From Gammaproteobacteria bacterium 28-57-27 (GTDB lineage: Bacteria > Pseudomonadota > Gammaproteobacteria > Halothiobacillales > Halothiobacillaceae): a stretch of DNA of 64,000 bases. The position numbers were made by a program, and so were the translations under genes. The stretch lies in NCBI GenBank assembly GCA_002281735.1, contig NCGK01000001.1, forward strand, positions 202,064 to 266,063. The letters are read 5' to 3'. Positions within the stretch are counted from its first letter, which is position 1, and the number at the start of each line of letters is the position of its first letter. The notes below the pieces were generated by a model that worked only from the letters and a program-made list of their open reading frames with translations, made no database searches and was not told the DNA's origin. Shown here piece by piece: positions 20,058 to 27,948 of the stretch.

Positions 20058-20897
20058 ATGAGAGTCGGCGTAGCTTGTATTGTGAAAAATGAGTCACCTT
20101 ATATTCTCGAATGGGTTGCTCATTATCATCTTCTTGGATTTGACAAGATTATTGTGGGCGATAACCTGAGCAGTGATGACACACTTTTAAAGTTGCAGCA
20201 CCTTGCACGCATGGGCATCGTTGACGTATACAGTTTTGACCATCCGTCAGGTAAGCCACAGATTCATTTCTACGATCATGTATCCAGCTTGTACAGCGAT
20301 CAACTGGATGCCTTGTGTTTTTTTGATGCTGATGAATTTATTTTCCACAAAGATGAAGATATAAATCCACGACATGAAATATCGAAGTTATTTCGGGATC
20401 ATCAGGTGTCTGCTGTTGCGGTTAACTGGTGCACCTATGGATCATCCTCAGAAAAGGATTTTCGAAATGAATTGCTTACTCGGCGTTTTTTAAAGCACAG
20501 CACGGAAAAATTTGGTGCTAATAAACACTATAAATGCGCCGTAAGACTTGAGTCCATGTTCGGCATGCTTAATCCGCACCATCCTTCGGTCATGTCAGGA
20601 AAAATTATCAACGCCGAGGGCAATGTTGTTGAGTATGAAAAACGAGACTGCATCACACTATACGGTTTAAGTCATACTGTTTCATGGGAGAATTTGCGTA
20701 TCAATCATTATTTTTGCAAATCAGAACAGGAGTTCCGGGAGATAAAAATGCCAAGAGGTCTTGCCGATTCAACAGGGATGCGCTCAATGAGTCATTTTCA
20801 TGCCCATGACAAAAATGATCGCTGTGATTTCAGTGTAGATAAACACGCTACGAAAATAGCTGACTTGATTGCCTATTGGGGTATGACGAATGAATAG
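20058..20897 (+). CDS. Glycosyltransferase (GT2/GT92-like)
   Basis: 279-aa protein starting VGVACIVKNESPYILEWVAHY, the opening motif of the Glyco_tranf_2_4/GT92-like group. GDNLSSDDT is the nucleotide-binding loop and FFDADEFI the metal-binding DxD site. A C-terminal His-containing NHYFCKSEQEF segment is also typical. It starts directly after the stop of the previous glycosyltransferase gene and overlaps the following sulfotransferase gene by 8 bases, so the three genes form one operon. Donor and acceptor sugars cannot be predicted. Confidence 0.85.
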   Translation: MRVGVACIVKNESPYILEWVAHYHLLGFDKIIVGDNLSSDDTLLKLQHLARMGIVDVYSFDHPSGKPQIHFYDHVSSLYSDQLDALCFFDADEFIFHKDEDINPRHEISKLFRDHQVSAVAVNWCTYGSSSEKDFRNELLTRRFLKHSTEKFGANKHYKCAVRLESMFGMLNPHHPSVMSGKIINAEGNVVEYEKRDCITLYGLSHTVSWENLRINHYFCKSEQEFREIKMPRGLADSTGMRSMSHFHAHDKNDRCDFSVDKHATKIADLIAYWGMTNE

Positions 20898-21843
20898 CAT
20901 GTTATTTGTGCATATTCCTAAAACAGCAGGAACGAGTTTTAGGATATCGCTGGAAGGCGCGCTCGGCTCCGGAAATGTTTTTTATGATTATGGAGTGTCG
21001 TCAGAAGAGTCAAAAGGGGCTCATTTTGAATTCATGTATGGTGATGGCGGAGCCAAGCATGAAGATCTTCGTTTGTTGATGGAAAAATACAATCCGTCTT
21101 TATTGTATGGGCACTTTCAGGCGAAAAAATATATCGATTATTTTTCGCATGGTCAGGTTGGAATGTTTTTCAGGGATCCTGTGGAGCGAATGCTTTCCGA
21201 TTTCTTGCATTTCAAAAGGCATCTTGGTTTTAAGGGTGATTTAAAGGATTTTTGTTCAAAACCTGCATTCAGAAACCGGCAGTCCTGGTTTTCCACAGGT
21301 ATTGATATACAAAAAATGGGTTTTATCGGCTTGACCCATCGATACGACGAGTCTTTGAAGGTTTTTGCGGACTATACCGGGGTTGCCCTGCCTTGCTTAC
21401 GACTTAACGCGGCTCCCGCGCAACAGATTGACTTATCAAGCGAAGAGCTTAGATGGTTGCTGGATGCCAACGAAGAAGATATTGCGCTTTATAAAAAGGC
21501 TCTTGCCATTTTTGAAGAGCGCATCCATGCCAAGCCATTGTCCGAGCATCCGAAGCTTATAGCGTGCATAAATCTGATTGGAAATCATATTCAGGGGTGG
21601 GTGGTTTCTGAATCTTCCTGCGAATGGAATCCTTGGTATCACATGTATCTGGATGGTGAGTTTTTCGTCAGCTTCAAAGCTGATGTGTACAGGAAGGATT
21701 TGAAAATCAATGGTATTTCAAGGTCTGGTTCAGCTGGCTTTCTGATCAACATTGGAAAAACCAAAGTTGTTTCGCGCGTAGATATTTGCCATGAAAAGCA
21801 TATCTCGACTTCATTCATGCAGATGGATCTGGCGAACAGGTAA
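20890..21843 (+). CDS. Sulfotransferase-family protein
   Basis: 317 aa. The N-terminal HIPKTAGTSFR is the 5'-phosphosulfate-binding loop of PAPS-dependent sulfotransferases (Sulfotransfer_2 type). MFFRDPVERMLSDFLHFKR (about residues 95-113) matches the 3'-phosphate-binding segment. The C-terminal third (after about residue 230) is an additional beta-rich region (QGWVVSES, WYHMYLDGEF) that I do not recognise. Overlap with the upstream glycosyltransferase gene and the shared AT-rich composition suggest that the operon makes a sulfated surface polysaccharide; this is inference. Confidence 0.82.
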   Translation: MNSMLFVHIPKTAGTSFRISLEGALGSGNVFYDYGVSSEESKGAHFEFMYGDGGAKHEDLRLLMEKYNPSLLYGHFQAKKYIDYFSHGQVGMFFRDPVERMLSDFLHFKRHLGFKGDLKDFCSKPAFRNRQSWFSTGIDIQKMGFIGLTHRYDESLKVFADYTGVALPCLRLNAAPAQQIDLSSEELRWLLDANEEDIALYKKALAIFEERIHAKPLSEHPKLIACINLIGNHIQGWVVSESSCEWNPWYHMYLDGEFFVSFKADVYRKDLKINGISRSGSAGFLINIGKTKVVSRVDICHEKHISTSFMQMDLANR

Positions 21844-21913
21844 CGTCCCGTGTTTTTAGCCCGTTCAGTGCAAACCTGTAGCGTGTTGGTCGAGCTCTAT
21901 TCAGGGCTTTGCA

Positions 21914-23020
21914 TCATGATTTTGCCTGTGAGCGAGGCTGCTCCGCCGTCAGCCCACGCTCATACCAGCCGCGCGAGCGATTGACGATGGCGACCACCGA
22001 CAGCATTACTGGCACCTCGACCAGCACCCCGACCACGGTGGCCAGCGCCGCGCCGGATTGCAGGCCGAACAGACTGATCGCCGCCGCCACTGCCAGCTCG
22101 AAGAAATTGCTTGCGCCTATCAAGGCTGCAGGCCCTGCCACGCAGTGCGCCACACCAAAGCGCCGACTTAGCCAGTAGGCCAGTCCCGCGTTGAAGTACA
22201 CCTGGAACAGAATCGGCACGGCCAGCAGGGCGATAATCAGCGGCTGCTGGATGATCTGCTCGCCTTGAAAGCCGAACAGCAATACCAGGGTGGCCAGCAG
22301 GGCGAACAGGGATAGCGGTTGCAGCCATTTGAGAGCGCCATCCAGCGCCGCCTCGCCGCCGCGTGCAAGTAGCATCCGCCGCCAGAGCTGGGCGAGCACG
22401 ACTGGCACGACGATATACAGCAGCACCGAGAGCAGCAGGGTGTCCCAGGGCACAACGATGGCGGCCATGCCCAACAGCAGCCCGACCAGCGGCGCGAAGG
22501 CGAACACCATAATGACGTCGTTGAGCGCCACCTGGGTGAGGGTGAAATTCGGCTCGCCGCCGGTCAGGCGGCTCCAGACGAAAACCATCGCGGTGCAGGG
22601 TGCGGCGGCCAGCAGGATCAGCCCGGCAACATAGCTGTCGAGCTGATCGGCGGGCAGCCAGGCAGCGAACAGGCCGTAAATAAAAATGGCGGCGAACAGC
22701 GCCATGGAAAATGGCTTCACGCCCCAGTTGATAAACAGGGTCACGCCGATGCCGCGCCAGTGACGACGCACCTCGTGCAGCGCGCCGAAGTCGATTTTCA
22801 GCAGCATGGGGATAATCATCAGCCAGATCAACACGGCGACCGGCAAATTGACATGCGCGACCTCCATGCCGCCGATGACTTCGAATACGCCCGGAAAAAG
22901 ATGCCCCAGGCCGATGCCGAGCAGGATGCACAAGGCCACCCACAGGCTGAGATAGCGCTCGAACAGGCTCATCGACTGGCCAGCGGCCTTGCGTGCGGCG
23001 ACTTCGCATTGGGCGGACAT
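21914..23020 (-). CDS. acr3: Arsenite efflux transporter ACR3
   Basis: 368-aa, about ten-helix inner-membrane carrier of the ACR3 (BASS-like) family that expels As(OH)3. Conserved features are PMLLKIDF, the Cys-containing LLAAAPCTAMVFVWS (the catalytic Cys helix), TQVALNDVIMV and GASNFFELAVAAAI. Start at ATG 23020, with GGAG 7 bases upstream. It is the last gene of a four-gene minus-strand unit (MBL-fold protein, CDF exporter, small Cys-rich protein, ACR3) that lies back to back with gapdh-arsJ. Confidence 0.95.
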   Translation of the reverse strand: MSAQCEVAARKAAGQSMSLFERYLSLWVALCILLGIGLGHLFPGVFEVIGGMEVAHVNLPVAVLIWLMIIPMLLKIDFGALHEVRRHWRGIGVTLFINWGVKPFSMALFAAIFIYGLFAAWLPADQLDSYVAGLILLAAAPCTAMVFVWSRLTGGEPNFTLTQVALNDVIMVFAFAPLVGLLLGMAAIVVPWDTLLLSVLLYIVVPVVLAQLWRRMLLARGGEAALDGALKWLQPLSLFALLATLVLLFGFQGEQIIQQPLIIALLAVPILFQVYFNAGLAYWLSRRFGVAHCVAGPAALIGASNFFELAVAAAISLFGLQSGAALATVVGVLVEVPVMLSVVAIVNRSRGWYERGLTAEQPRSQAKS

Positions 23021-23036
23021 GAGAGAACTCCGGGGA

Positions 23037-23333
23037 TCAGTTGCAGCAGGTACTGCCGCCGCAACAGGCCGCGCCCGCAACAGGCTGGCCGGGGACGATG
23101 CCGAACAACTGGTTCATGCGCGCGTCGGTGCGCTCATCGGCCAGGGTTTGGGTGCGTTCATGGGCGCGGTCACGGATTTCACGCGCCAGAAAAATGATCT
23201 CGGCGATGTGTTCGGCGCTGACGTTTTGCTCACTCAGGCGCTGAATCAGGCATTCGCCGTCGCCGGGGCAGTTGCTGGCGACGCGCGCGGCCAAGCGGAT
23301 CATGTCGGCCAGGATGGGGGTTAAAGTGCTCAC
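23037..23333 (-). CDS. Small cysteine-rich protein of the arsenic operon
   Basis: 98-aa mostly helical soluble protein that I do not recognise. It has six cysteines in two clusters: NCPGDGEC (about residues 21-28) and a C-terminal tail CCGGSTCCN. Paired vicinal cysteines are typical of As(III) or heavy-metal binding. It starts at GTG 23333 (AGGAG 8 bases upstream), overlapping the CDF gene stop in a GTGA, and ends 16 bases before acr3, so it is translationally coupled to both. A role as metalloid chaperone or sequestration protein is a hypothesis from the cysteines and position. Confidence 0.78.
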   Translation of the reverse strand: MSTLTPILADMIRLAARVASNCPGDGECLIQRLSEQNVSAEHIAEIIFLAREIRDRAHERTQTLADERTDARMNQLFGIVPGQPVAGAACCGGSTCCN

Positions 23334-24283
23334 GTGGAATGCTCCTGCGGATTTGAACAATGGGTGGAGACAGGCTCGGAAGGAGACAGGTCGGCAAAGC
23401 TTGGTTGCAAGGTGGCGTGGTCGATATGAAAGCGCGCGTGCAGCATGTCCTGTGCTGAATGCAGGACGCGCTCCCAGTCGTGCGCCTCACGCAACGCCAA
23501 TTCGGCCGTTAGGCCGATGATCTGACCGTGGATGCGCCAGACATGCACATGCCGCGCCTGTTCTACGCCCCCAAGGGCGTTCAGCGCAGCGCGCACCGCA
23601 TCCAGATCGAGATCCAATGGCACGCCGTCCAGGAGCTGATGCACCGCCTCGCGCAGCAGCCCGAGCGCGGAAAAGCCGATCAGGCCGCAGATCAGCAGGG
23701 AAAGCACGGGGTCGAGCCAGTACCAGTCCACGAACAGCAGCACGACGCCGGTGACTAGGGCAACGATGGAGCCGAGAATATCGCCCATCACATGCAGCAG
23801 GGCACCGCGCACATTGATGCTGTCGCCCGCTGGCCACAGCAGGCGGGCGACGCCGATATTGACCAGCAGGCCGATCAACGCCACCCAGGCAATCATCTGG
23901 GCGTTGACGACCGGCGGTGATTGCAGGCGTATCACCGCCTCGTAGGCGATCATGGCGACCACGATCAGCATGAGCACGGCATTAAGCAGCGCGCCGAGCA
24001 TTTCCACCCGTCCGAAGCCGAAGGAATGGCGCTGATCCGCCGGGCGCTGCGCCAATAGTGCGGCGACGGCGGCCAGTCCCAGCGCGAAGGCGTCGGTGAC
24101 CATGTGCGCCGCATCGCCCAACAGGACAAGCGCCCCCGACCACCAGCCCGCAGCGGCCTCGATCAGGGCGAAACCGAGAGTCAGCCCGACCGCCAGCCAA
24201 AGCACGCGCACCGGAGCCTGGGCATGGTCATGCGCATGGCTGTGTCCTTGATGGGGGGGCTTCTCGTCGTGGTCAGGGTTCAT
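23330..24283 (-). CDS. CDF-family divalent metal exporter (CzcD-like)
   Basis: 317-aa cation diffusion facilitator with a His-rich N-terminus (HQGHSHAHDHA), six transmembrane helices, and the transport-site motifs LLGDAAHMVTDAFAL (helix II) and LLHVMGDILGSI (helix V), i.e. an HxxxD/HxxxD arrangement usual for zinc. The cytosolic C-terminal domain (VEQARHVHVWRIHG) is present. Such proteins export Zn2+, Cd2+ or Co2+ in exchange for protons. It lies 15 bases after the MBL-fold gene and overlaps the Cys-rich gene. Its presence in an arsenite operon is unusual and suggests joint resistance. Confidence 0.92.
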   Translation of the reverse strand: MNPDHDEKPPHQGHSHAHDHAQAPVRVLWLAVGLTLGFALIEAAAGWWSGALVLLGDAAHMVTDAFALGLAAVAALLAQRPADQRHSFGFGRVEMLGALLNAVLMLIVVAMIAYEAVIRLQSPPVVNAQMIAWVALIGLLVNIGVARLLWPAGDSINVRGALLHVMGDILGSIVALVTGVVLLFVDWYWLDPVLSLLICGLIGFSALGLLREAVHQLLDGVPLDLDLDAVRAALNALGGVEQARHVHVWRIHGQIIGLTAELALREAHDWERVLHSAQDMLHARFHIDHATLQPSFADLSPSEPVSTHCSNPQEHST

Positions 24284-24298
24284 GGGTTTCTCCGTCGT

Positions 24299-25234
24299 TT
24301 ATTGGCCTTCAAACTGAAGGTAGGTGCGGTTCATGACGGTCTTGTGCCAAGTGTCATAGTGCTTCAGGTGCTTGAACTCCGGGCGATCCGCATTGGCCTT
24401 GATAACCTCGTCCATGGGTGCCATGTCCTGCGCCGCCTTGCCGATCACGTTCACCAGGAAGGCGTAGTAGTCGCCGCTGTCCTTCTTGGCCTTGGCCATG
24501 TCGCACACCTGGCCGTGGCCGGGGATCACCGTGGTCGGGTTGAGCTTGACCAGCTCCTGCCACGCCGCCCAGGCGTTCTTCACACTGGAGGTGTCGTGCA
24601 CGCCGAGCATACGATCGACATAGACCAGGTCGCCGCTGATGGCGATTTTTTCCTTGGGCAGCCACACCATGCTGTCGCCGGGGAAGTGGGCGTTGGTGTA
24701 CATGACTTCAAGGTTTTCACCGCCCAGATCAAGCTTGGCGGGCGAGTCCTTGAGAATGCGTGTGGCATACGCCGGTGTGGTGCCGTCCATGCGCTCCTTC
24801 AGGGTCTTTTTCAGCGCGTCGATCTGCTGCGCGCCCACTTTTTTCTGCGTGGCGACTGTGCCTTCAAAGGCGATCACTTCCGCGCCCTTGTCAGCAAAAT
24901 ACGCATTGCCCAACCAGCGATGATCCTGACTGCCGGTATTGATAACCCATTTCACCGGTGTTTTGGTGACGTTGGCAATCGCTTTTTCGATGCGCGCTGC
25001 GCCAACCTTGCTCGCGCCGGAGTCCACCAGAATCACGCCGTCCTTGGTGAGGATAAAGGCCTGGTTGTTGTTGAGGCCGTCATTGTCATAACTGCGGTCA
25101 TCAATCTCGCCGACGATGGCGTACACCTTATCGCTGACCTTGGTCACGTTGAGCGGCGCGTCGGAGGCGAATGCGCCAAAGCTTACGAGCATGGCGGCGG
25201 GGATGACCAAACGATTGGTTAGGGTCTTGAGCAT
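24299..25234 (-). CDS. Exported MBL-fold protein with altered metal-binding motif
   Basis: 311 aa with a signal peptide (about residues 1-23, ...SFGAFASD) and a metallo-beta-lactamase fold (VYAIVGEID, FILTKDGVILVDSG, NAHFPGDSMVWL, AISGDLVY, IPGHGQ). The normal zinc motif HxHxDH after the third strand reads GSQDHR here (residues 101-106), so the first two His ligands are missing, while the later His/Asp/His sites seem kept. It may bind one metal or work differently. Start at ATG 25234, GAGG 7 bases upstream. It is the first gene of the operon that ends with acr3. Its role in arsenic or metal handling is unknown. Confidence 0.85.
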   Translation of the reverse strand: MLKTLTNRLVIPAAMLVSFGAFASDAPLNVTKVSDKVYAIVGEIDDRSYDNDGLNNNQAFILTKDGVILVDSGASKVGAARIEKAIANVTKTPVKWVINTGSQDHRWLGNAYFADKGAEVIAFEGTVATQKKVGAQQIDALKKTLKERMDGTTPAYATRILKDSPAKLDLGGENLEVMYTNAHFPGDSMVWLPKEKIAISGDLVYVDRMLGVHDTSSVKNAWAAWQELVKLNPTTVIPGHGQVCDMAKAKKDSGDYYAFLVNVIGKAAQDMAPMDEVIKANADRPEFKHLKHYDTWHKTVMNRTYLQFEGQ

Positions 25235-25269
25235 GGGCGAGCCTCGATACAGGTAGAAAAAAATTCGTC

Positions 25270-25300
25270 TGGAATTATATCTACAAAAACGTATATTTAG
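25270..25300. promoter_or_regulatory. AT-rich divergent control region of the arsenic locus, possible ArsR site
   Basis: The 105-base gap between the MBL-fold gene and gapdh contains TTATAT-N10-GTATATTT. The string CGTATATTT also occurs in the palindrome upstream of the ArsR-ArsC fusion gene (58292-58300). That suggests a common operator half-site, but the palindrome here is imperfect. Confidence 0.35.
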
Positions 25301-25339
25301 CCTATCGAATGTTTTTATAGAAAAAGATGAGGGTGGGGC

Positions 25340-26344
25340 ATGACTGTTCGCGTTGCAATCAATGGTTTTGGCCGCATGGGTCGTTTGGGTTTTCGCGCGG
25401 CCTGGGGCGGGGCGGATTATGAAATTGTGCATGTGAACGAAATCGCCGCCGATGCACCCTCGCTGGCGCATTTGCTGAAATACGATTCGGTGCATGGCCG
25501 TTGGGCGCGCGAAGTGGGCAGTGAGGCCGAGGCGATTATCGTGGATGGCAAGCGAGTTTCCTACAGCATGGAAAAAGACCCGGCCAAGATCGATTGGGCG
25601 GCTCTAGGCGTGGATATTGTGCTCGAAGCCACCGGCAAGCTGCGCACGGTCGAGCAAATTCAGCCGCATTTCGAGCGCGGCGCGAAGAAAGTTGTAGTTG
25701 CCGCGCCAGTGGTGGGCGCGCTGAATATCGTCATGGGTGTGAACGATCATCTCTACGAGGCAGACAAGCACGACTTGGTCACTGCCGCGTCATGCACCAC
25801 CAACTGCCTGGCGCCGCTGGTCAAAGTGATGCACGAGAACATCGGCATTCTGCACGGCACCATGACCACCCTGCATGATTTAACCAATACCCAGACCCTG
25901 ATCGACAAGGGGCACAAAGACCTGCGCCGCGCCCGCGCCAGTGCACTCTCCCTGATTCCGACCACCACCGGCTCGGCCAAAGCCATCGGCGATATTTTCC
26001 CGGAACTGAACGGCAAGTTGAACGGCCATGCGGTGCGCGTGCCGCTGATGAACGCTTCGCTGACCGATTTCGTGTTCGAGGCCAAACGCCCGACCACAGC
26101 GGAGGAGGTCAACAGCCTGTTTAAGGCCGCCGCACTGGGCGAGCTTGCGGGCATTCTCGGTTACGAGGAGCTGCCGCTGGTTTCCATCGACTACAAGGAC
26201 GACCCGCGTTCCGCTATTGTTGATGCGCTTTCCACCCTGGTCATCGATAACACCCAAGTCAAGGTCATGGCTTGGTACGACAATGAATGGGGCTATGTAA
26301 ACCGCATGATGGAGCTGGCGGCCAAGGTGGCGCGTGGTTTTTAA
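25340..26344 (+). CDS. Glyceraldehyde-3-phosphate dehydrogenase, ArsJ-associated
   Basis: 334-aa type I GAPDH: NAD-binding [15 protein letters not shown] at the N-terminus, catalytic Cys in [11 protein letters not shown], and [14 protein letters not shown] near the end. Of the GAPDH lineages, this one is followed by arsJ. In the known pathway the enzyme uses arsenate in place of phosphate to form 1-arseno-3-phosphoglycerate, which ArsJ exports and which then falls apart outside, giving arsenate resistance. It is the first gene rightward from the divergent arsenic promoter region. The 280 bases before arsJ are filled with repeats, which is atypical for this pair. Confidence 0.94.
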   Translation: MTVRVAINGFGRMGRLGFRAAWGGADYEIVHVNEIAADAPSLAHLLKYDSVHGRWAREVGSEAEAIIVDGKRVSYSMEKDPAKIDWAALGVDIVLEATGKLRTVEQIQPHFERGAKKVVVAAPVVGALNIVMGVNDHLYEADKHDLVTAASCTTNCLAPLVKVMHENIGILHGTMTTLHDLTNTQTLIDKGHKDLRRARASALSLIPTTTGSAKAIGDIFPELNGKLNGHAVRVPLMNASLTDFVFEAKRPTTAEEVNSLFKAAALGELAGILGYEELPLVSIDYKDDPRSAIVDALSTLVIDNTQVKVMAWYDNEWGYVNRMMELAAKVARGF

Positions 26345-26352
26345 ATCAGTAT

Positions 26353-26600
26353 TAGCCACAGAGGGCACAGAGATCGCGGAGATGTGTCGGGTGATAAGCG
26401 GGCTTGCGCCAACTTATCGATTCGGCACGAATGATTCGTGATAAACCGTTCGGGCTGAGCCTGTCGAAGCCCTACATGAAGGCTCTTCGACAGGCTCAGA
26501 GCGAACAGTTGTCACGGTGCTTAAATTGTCGAACAAATAGGATGCAGCGCAACCAGCTTAGCCACTACTTCTCTGTGCCCTCTGTGATCTCTGTGGCTAA
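26353..26600. repeat. Inverted CACAGAG-type repeat flanking the gapdh-arsJ gap
   Basis: TAGCCACAGAGGGCACAGAG (from 26353) is matched in inverted orientation by CTCTGTGCCCTCTGTG (26571-26586), followed by ATCTCTGTGGCTAA (26587-26600). The arms enclose about 190 bases, including a second, unrelated palindrome (26447-26508). A similar CACAGAG/CTCTGTG hairpin lies between gatA and gatB (44132-44210), so this is a dispersed family. Confidence 0.8.
26447..26508. repeat. Palindromic repeat of the CTGAGCCTGTCGAAG type
   Basis: CTGAGCCTGTCGAAG (26456-26470) is inverted in CTTCGACAGGCTCAG (26485-26499); the flanking GTTCGGG and GAGCGAAC extend the stem. This palindrome type is widely dispersed in bacterial genomes. 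It sits inside the larger CACAGAG repeat, so the two look nested. Confidence 0.8.
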
Positions 26601-26624
26601 AAACCTTCTTCCCGAGCACCCAAC

Positions 26625-27809
26625 ATGACATCCGACATCCGCAACTACGCCATCGTCACCGGCAATTACTGGGCGTTCACTCTCACCGATGGTGCGCTGC
26701 GCATGCTGGTGCTGCTGCACTTCTACAATCTTGGATACAGCGCGTTTGAAATCGCCATGCTGTTCCTGTTTTACGAGGTGTTCGGCATCGTTACCAATGC
26801 CGTGGGCGGCTGGCTGGGCGCGCGTATCGGCGTGAATCGCACCATGCAGATCGGCACCGCCTTGCAGATTGTCTCGCTCGCCATGCTGCTTGCTCCGGCT
26901 GCCTTGCTGACCGTGCCCTACGTCATGGCGGCGCAGGCGCTGTCGGGTATCGCCAAAGACTTGAACAAAATGAGCGCCAAGTCCTCGGTCAAACTGGTGG
27001 CCGGGGAGGGCAACCTGTTCAAATGGGTGGCGGTGCTTACCGGCTCGAAGAACGCGCTCAAGGGCGTGGGCTTTTTCCTCGGCGGTTTTTTACTAGCCGT
27101 GTGGGGCTTCCACGGCGCGCTATGGGCGATGATTGCGCTGCTGGCCGTCGGTTTGGCCGTCACTTTGACCTTGCCAGGCGGGCTGGGCGTGGTGAAGGGC
27201 AAGCCCAAGTTCGGGCAGATTTTCTCCAACACTCCGGCGATCAACTGGCTGTCCGGTGCACGCTTCTTCCTGTTTGGCGCACGCGACGTGTGGTTCGTGG
27301 TTGGTTTACCGGTGTATTTGCACGCGGTGCTGGGTTGGGGCTTTGCCGAAGTCGGCGGATTTATGGCCTTGTGGGTGATCGGCTATGGCTTTGTGCAGGC
27401 TGCCGCGCCGGGCTTGTGGAGGAAACCGGGACATTCTCCCGCACGCGGCGCGGTGGTCGGCGGAGCGCTGGCCTTGGCCGTTGTTCCGGCGGCGATGGCC
27501 TGGGGTATGCAGCAAGGTTTTGACCCGACGCTGATCGTGATTGGCGGACTGGGGCTGTTTGGTGTGCTCTTTGCCCTCAATTCTTCCGTGCATTCCTACC
27601 TGATTCTCGCCTACGCCGAAGGCGACAAAGTGGCGATGAAGGTCGGCTTCTACTATATGGCTAATGCGGGCGGGCGGCTGGCAGGCACAGTGCTGTCGGG
27701 TTGGGCGTACACGGCGTGGGGGCTGGAGGGCTGTTTAGTGGCCTCCAGCCTGCTGTTGCTATCGGCGGCGGTGCTGTCGCTTAAGTTGCCCAGCGGACAG
27801 GCGGTATAA
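26625..27809 (+). CDS. arsJ: ArsJ, organoarsenical (1-arseno-3-phosphoglycerate) efflux permease
   Basis: 394-aa major-facilitator membrane protein with the ArsJ hallmarks: NYAIVTGNYWAFTLTDGALR at the N-terminus, GWLGARIGVNRTMQIG, SGIAKDLNKMSAKSSVK, and FYYMANAGGRLAGTVLSGW near the C-terminus. ArsJ expels the arsenate ester made by the partner GAPDH, so the pair detoxifies arsenate without reduction. The partner gene lies upstream in the same direction but is separated by a 280-base repeat block. arsJ may therefore depend on readthrough or on its own promoter. Confidence 0.95.
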   Translation: MTSDIRNYAIVTGNYWAFTLTDGALRMLVLLHFYNLGYSAFEIAMLFLFYEVFGIVTNAVGGWLGARIGVNRTMQIGTALQIVSLAMLLAPAALLTVPYVMAAQALSGIAKDLNKMSAKSSVKLVAGEGNLFKWVAVLTGSKNALKGVGFFLGGFLLAVWGFHGALWAMIALLAVGLAVTLTLPGGLGVVKGKPKFGQIFSNTPAINWLSGARFFLFGARDVWFVVGLPVYLHAVLGWGFAEVGGFMALWVIGYGFVQAAAPGLWRKPGHSPARGAVVGGALALAVVPAAMAWGMQQGFDPTLIVIGGLGLFGVLFALNSSVHSYLILAYAEGDKVAMKVGFYYMANAGGRLAGTVLSGWAYTAWGLEGCLVASSLLLLSAAVLSLKLPSGQAV

Positions 27810-27948
27810 AGCAGGCATCGTTCGTAGCTACACCTTGTCCTCCAGCTTGCTTTGGCTCAGCATGATTCCGCGAACGTGCTGAGTGTTGTCCCCGGTCAGC
27901 CATCAGTCTTGTGCGCTCCCTCCTATACAAACTTGCTAGAGGTTCAGT

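Noticed and set aside
17009..21913. Integrase-driven island using tRNA-Arg(CCU) as attachment site
   Set aside because: No integrase gene lies in the AT-rich block, and I find no direct repeat of the tRNA 3' end at its far side (21844-21913).
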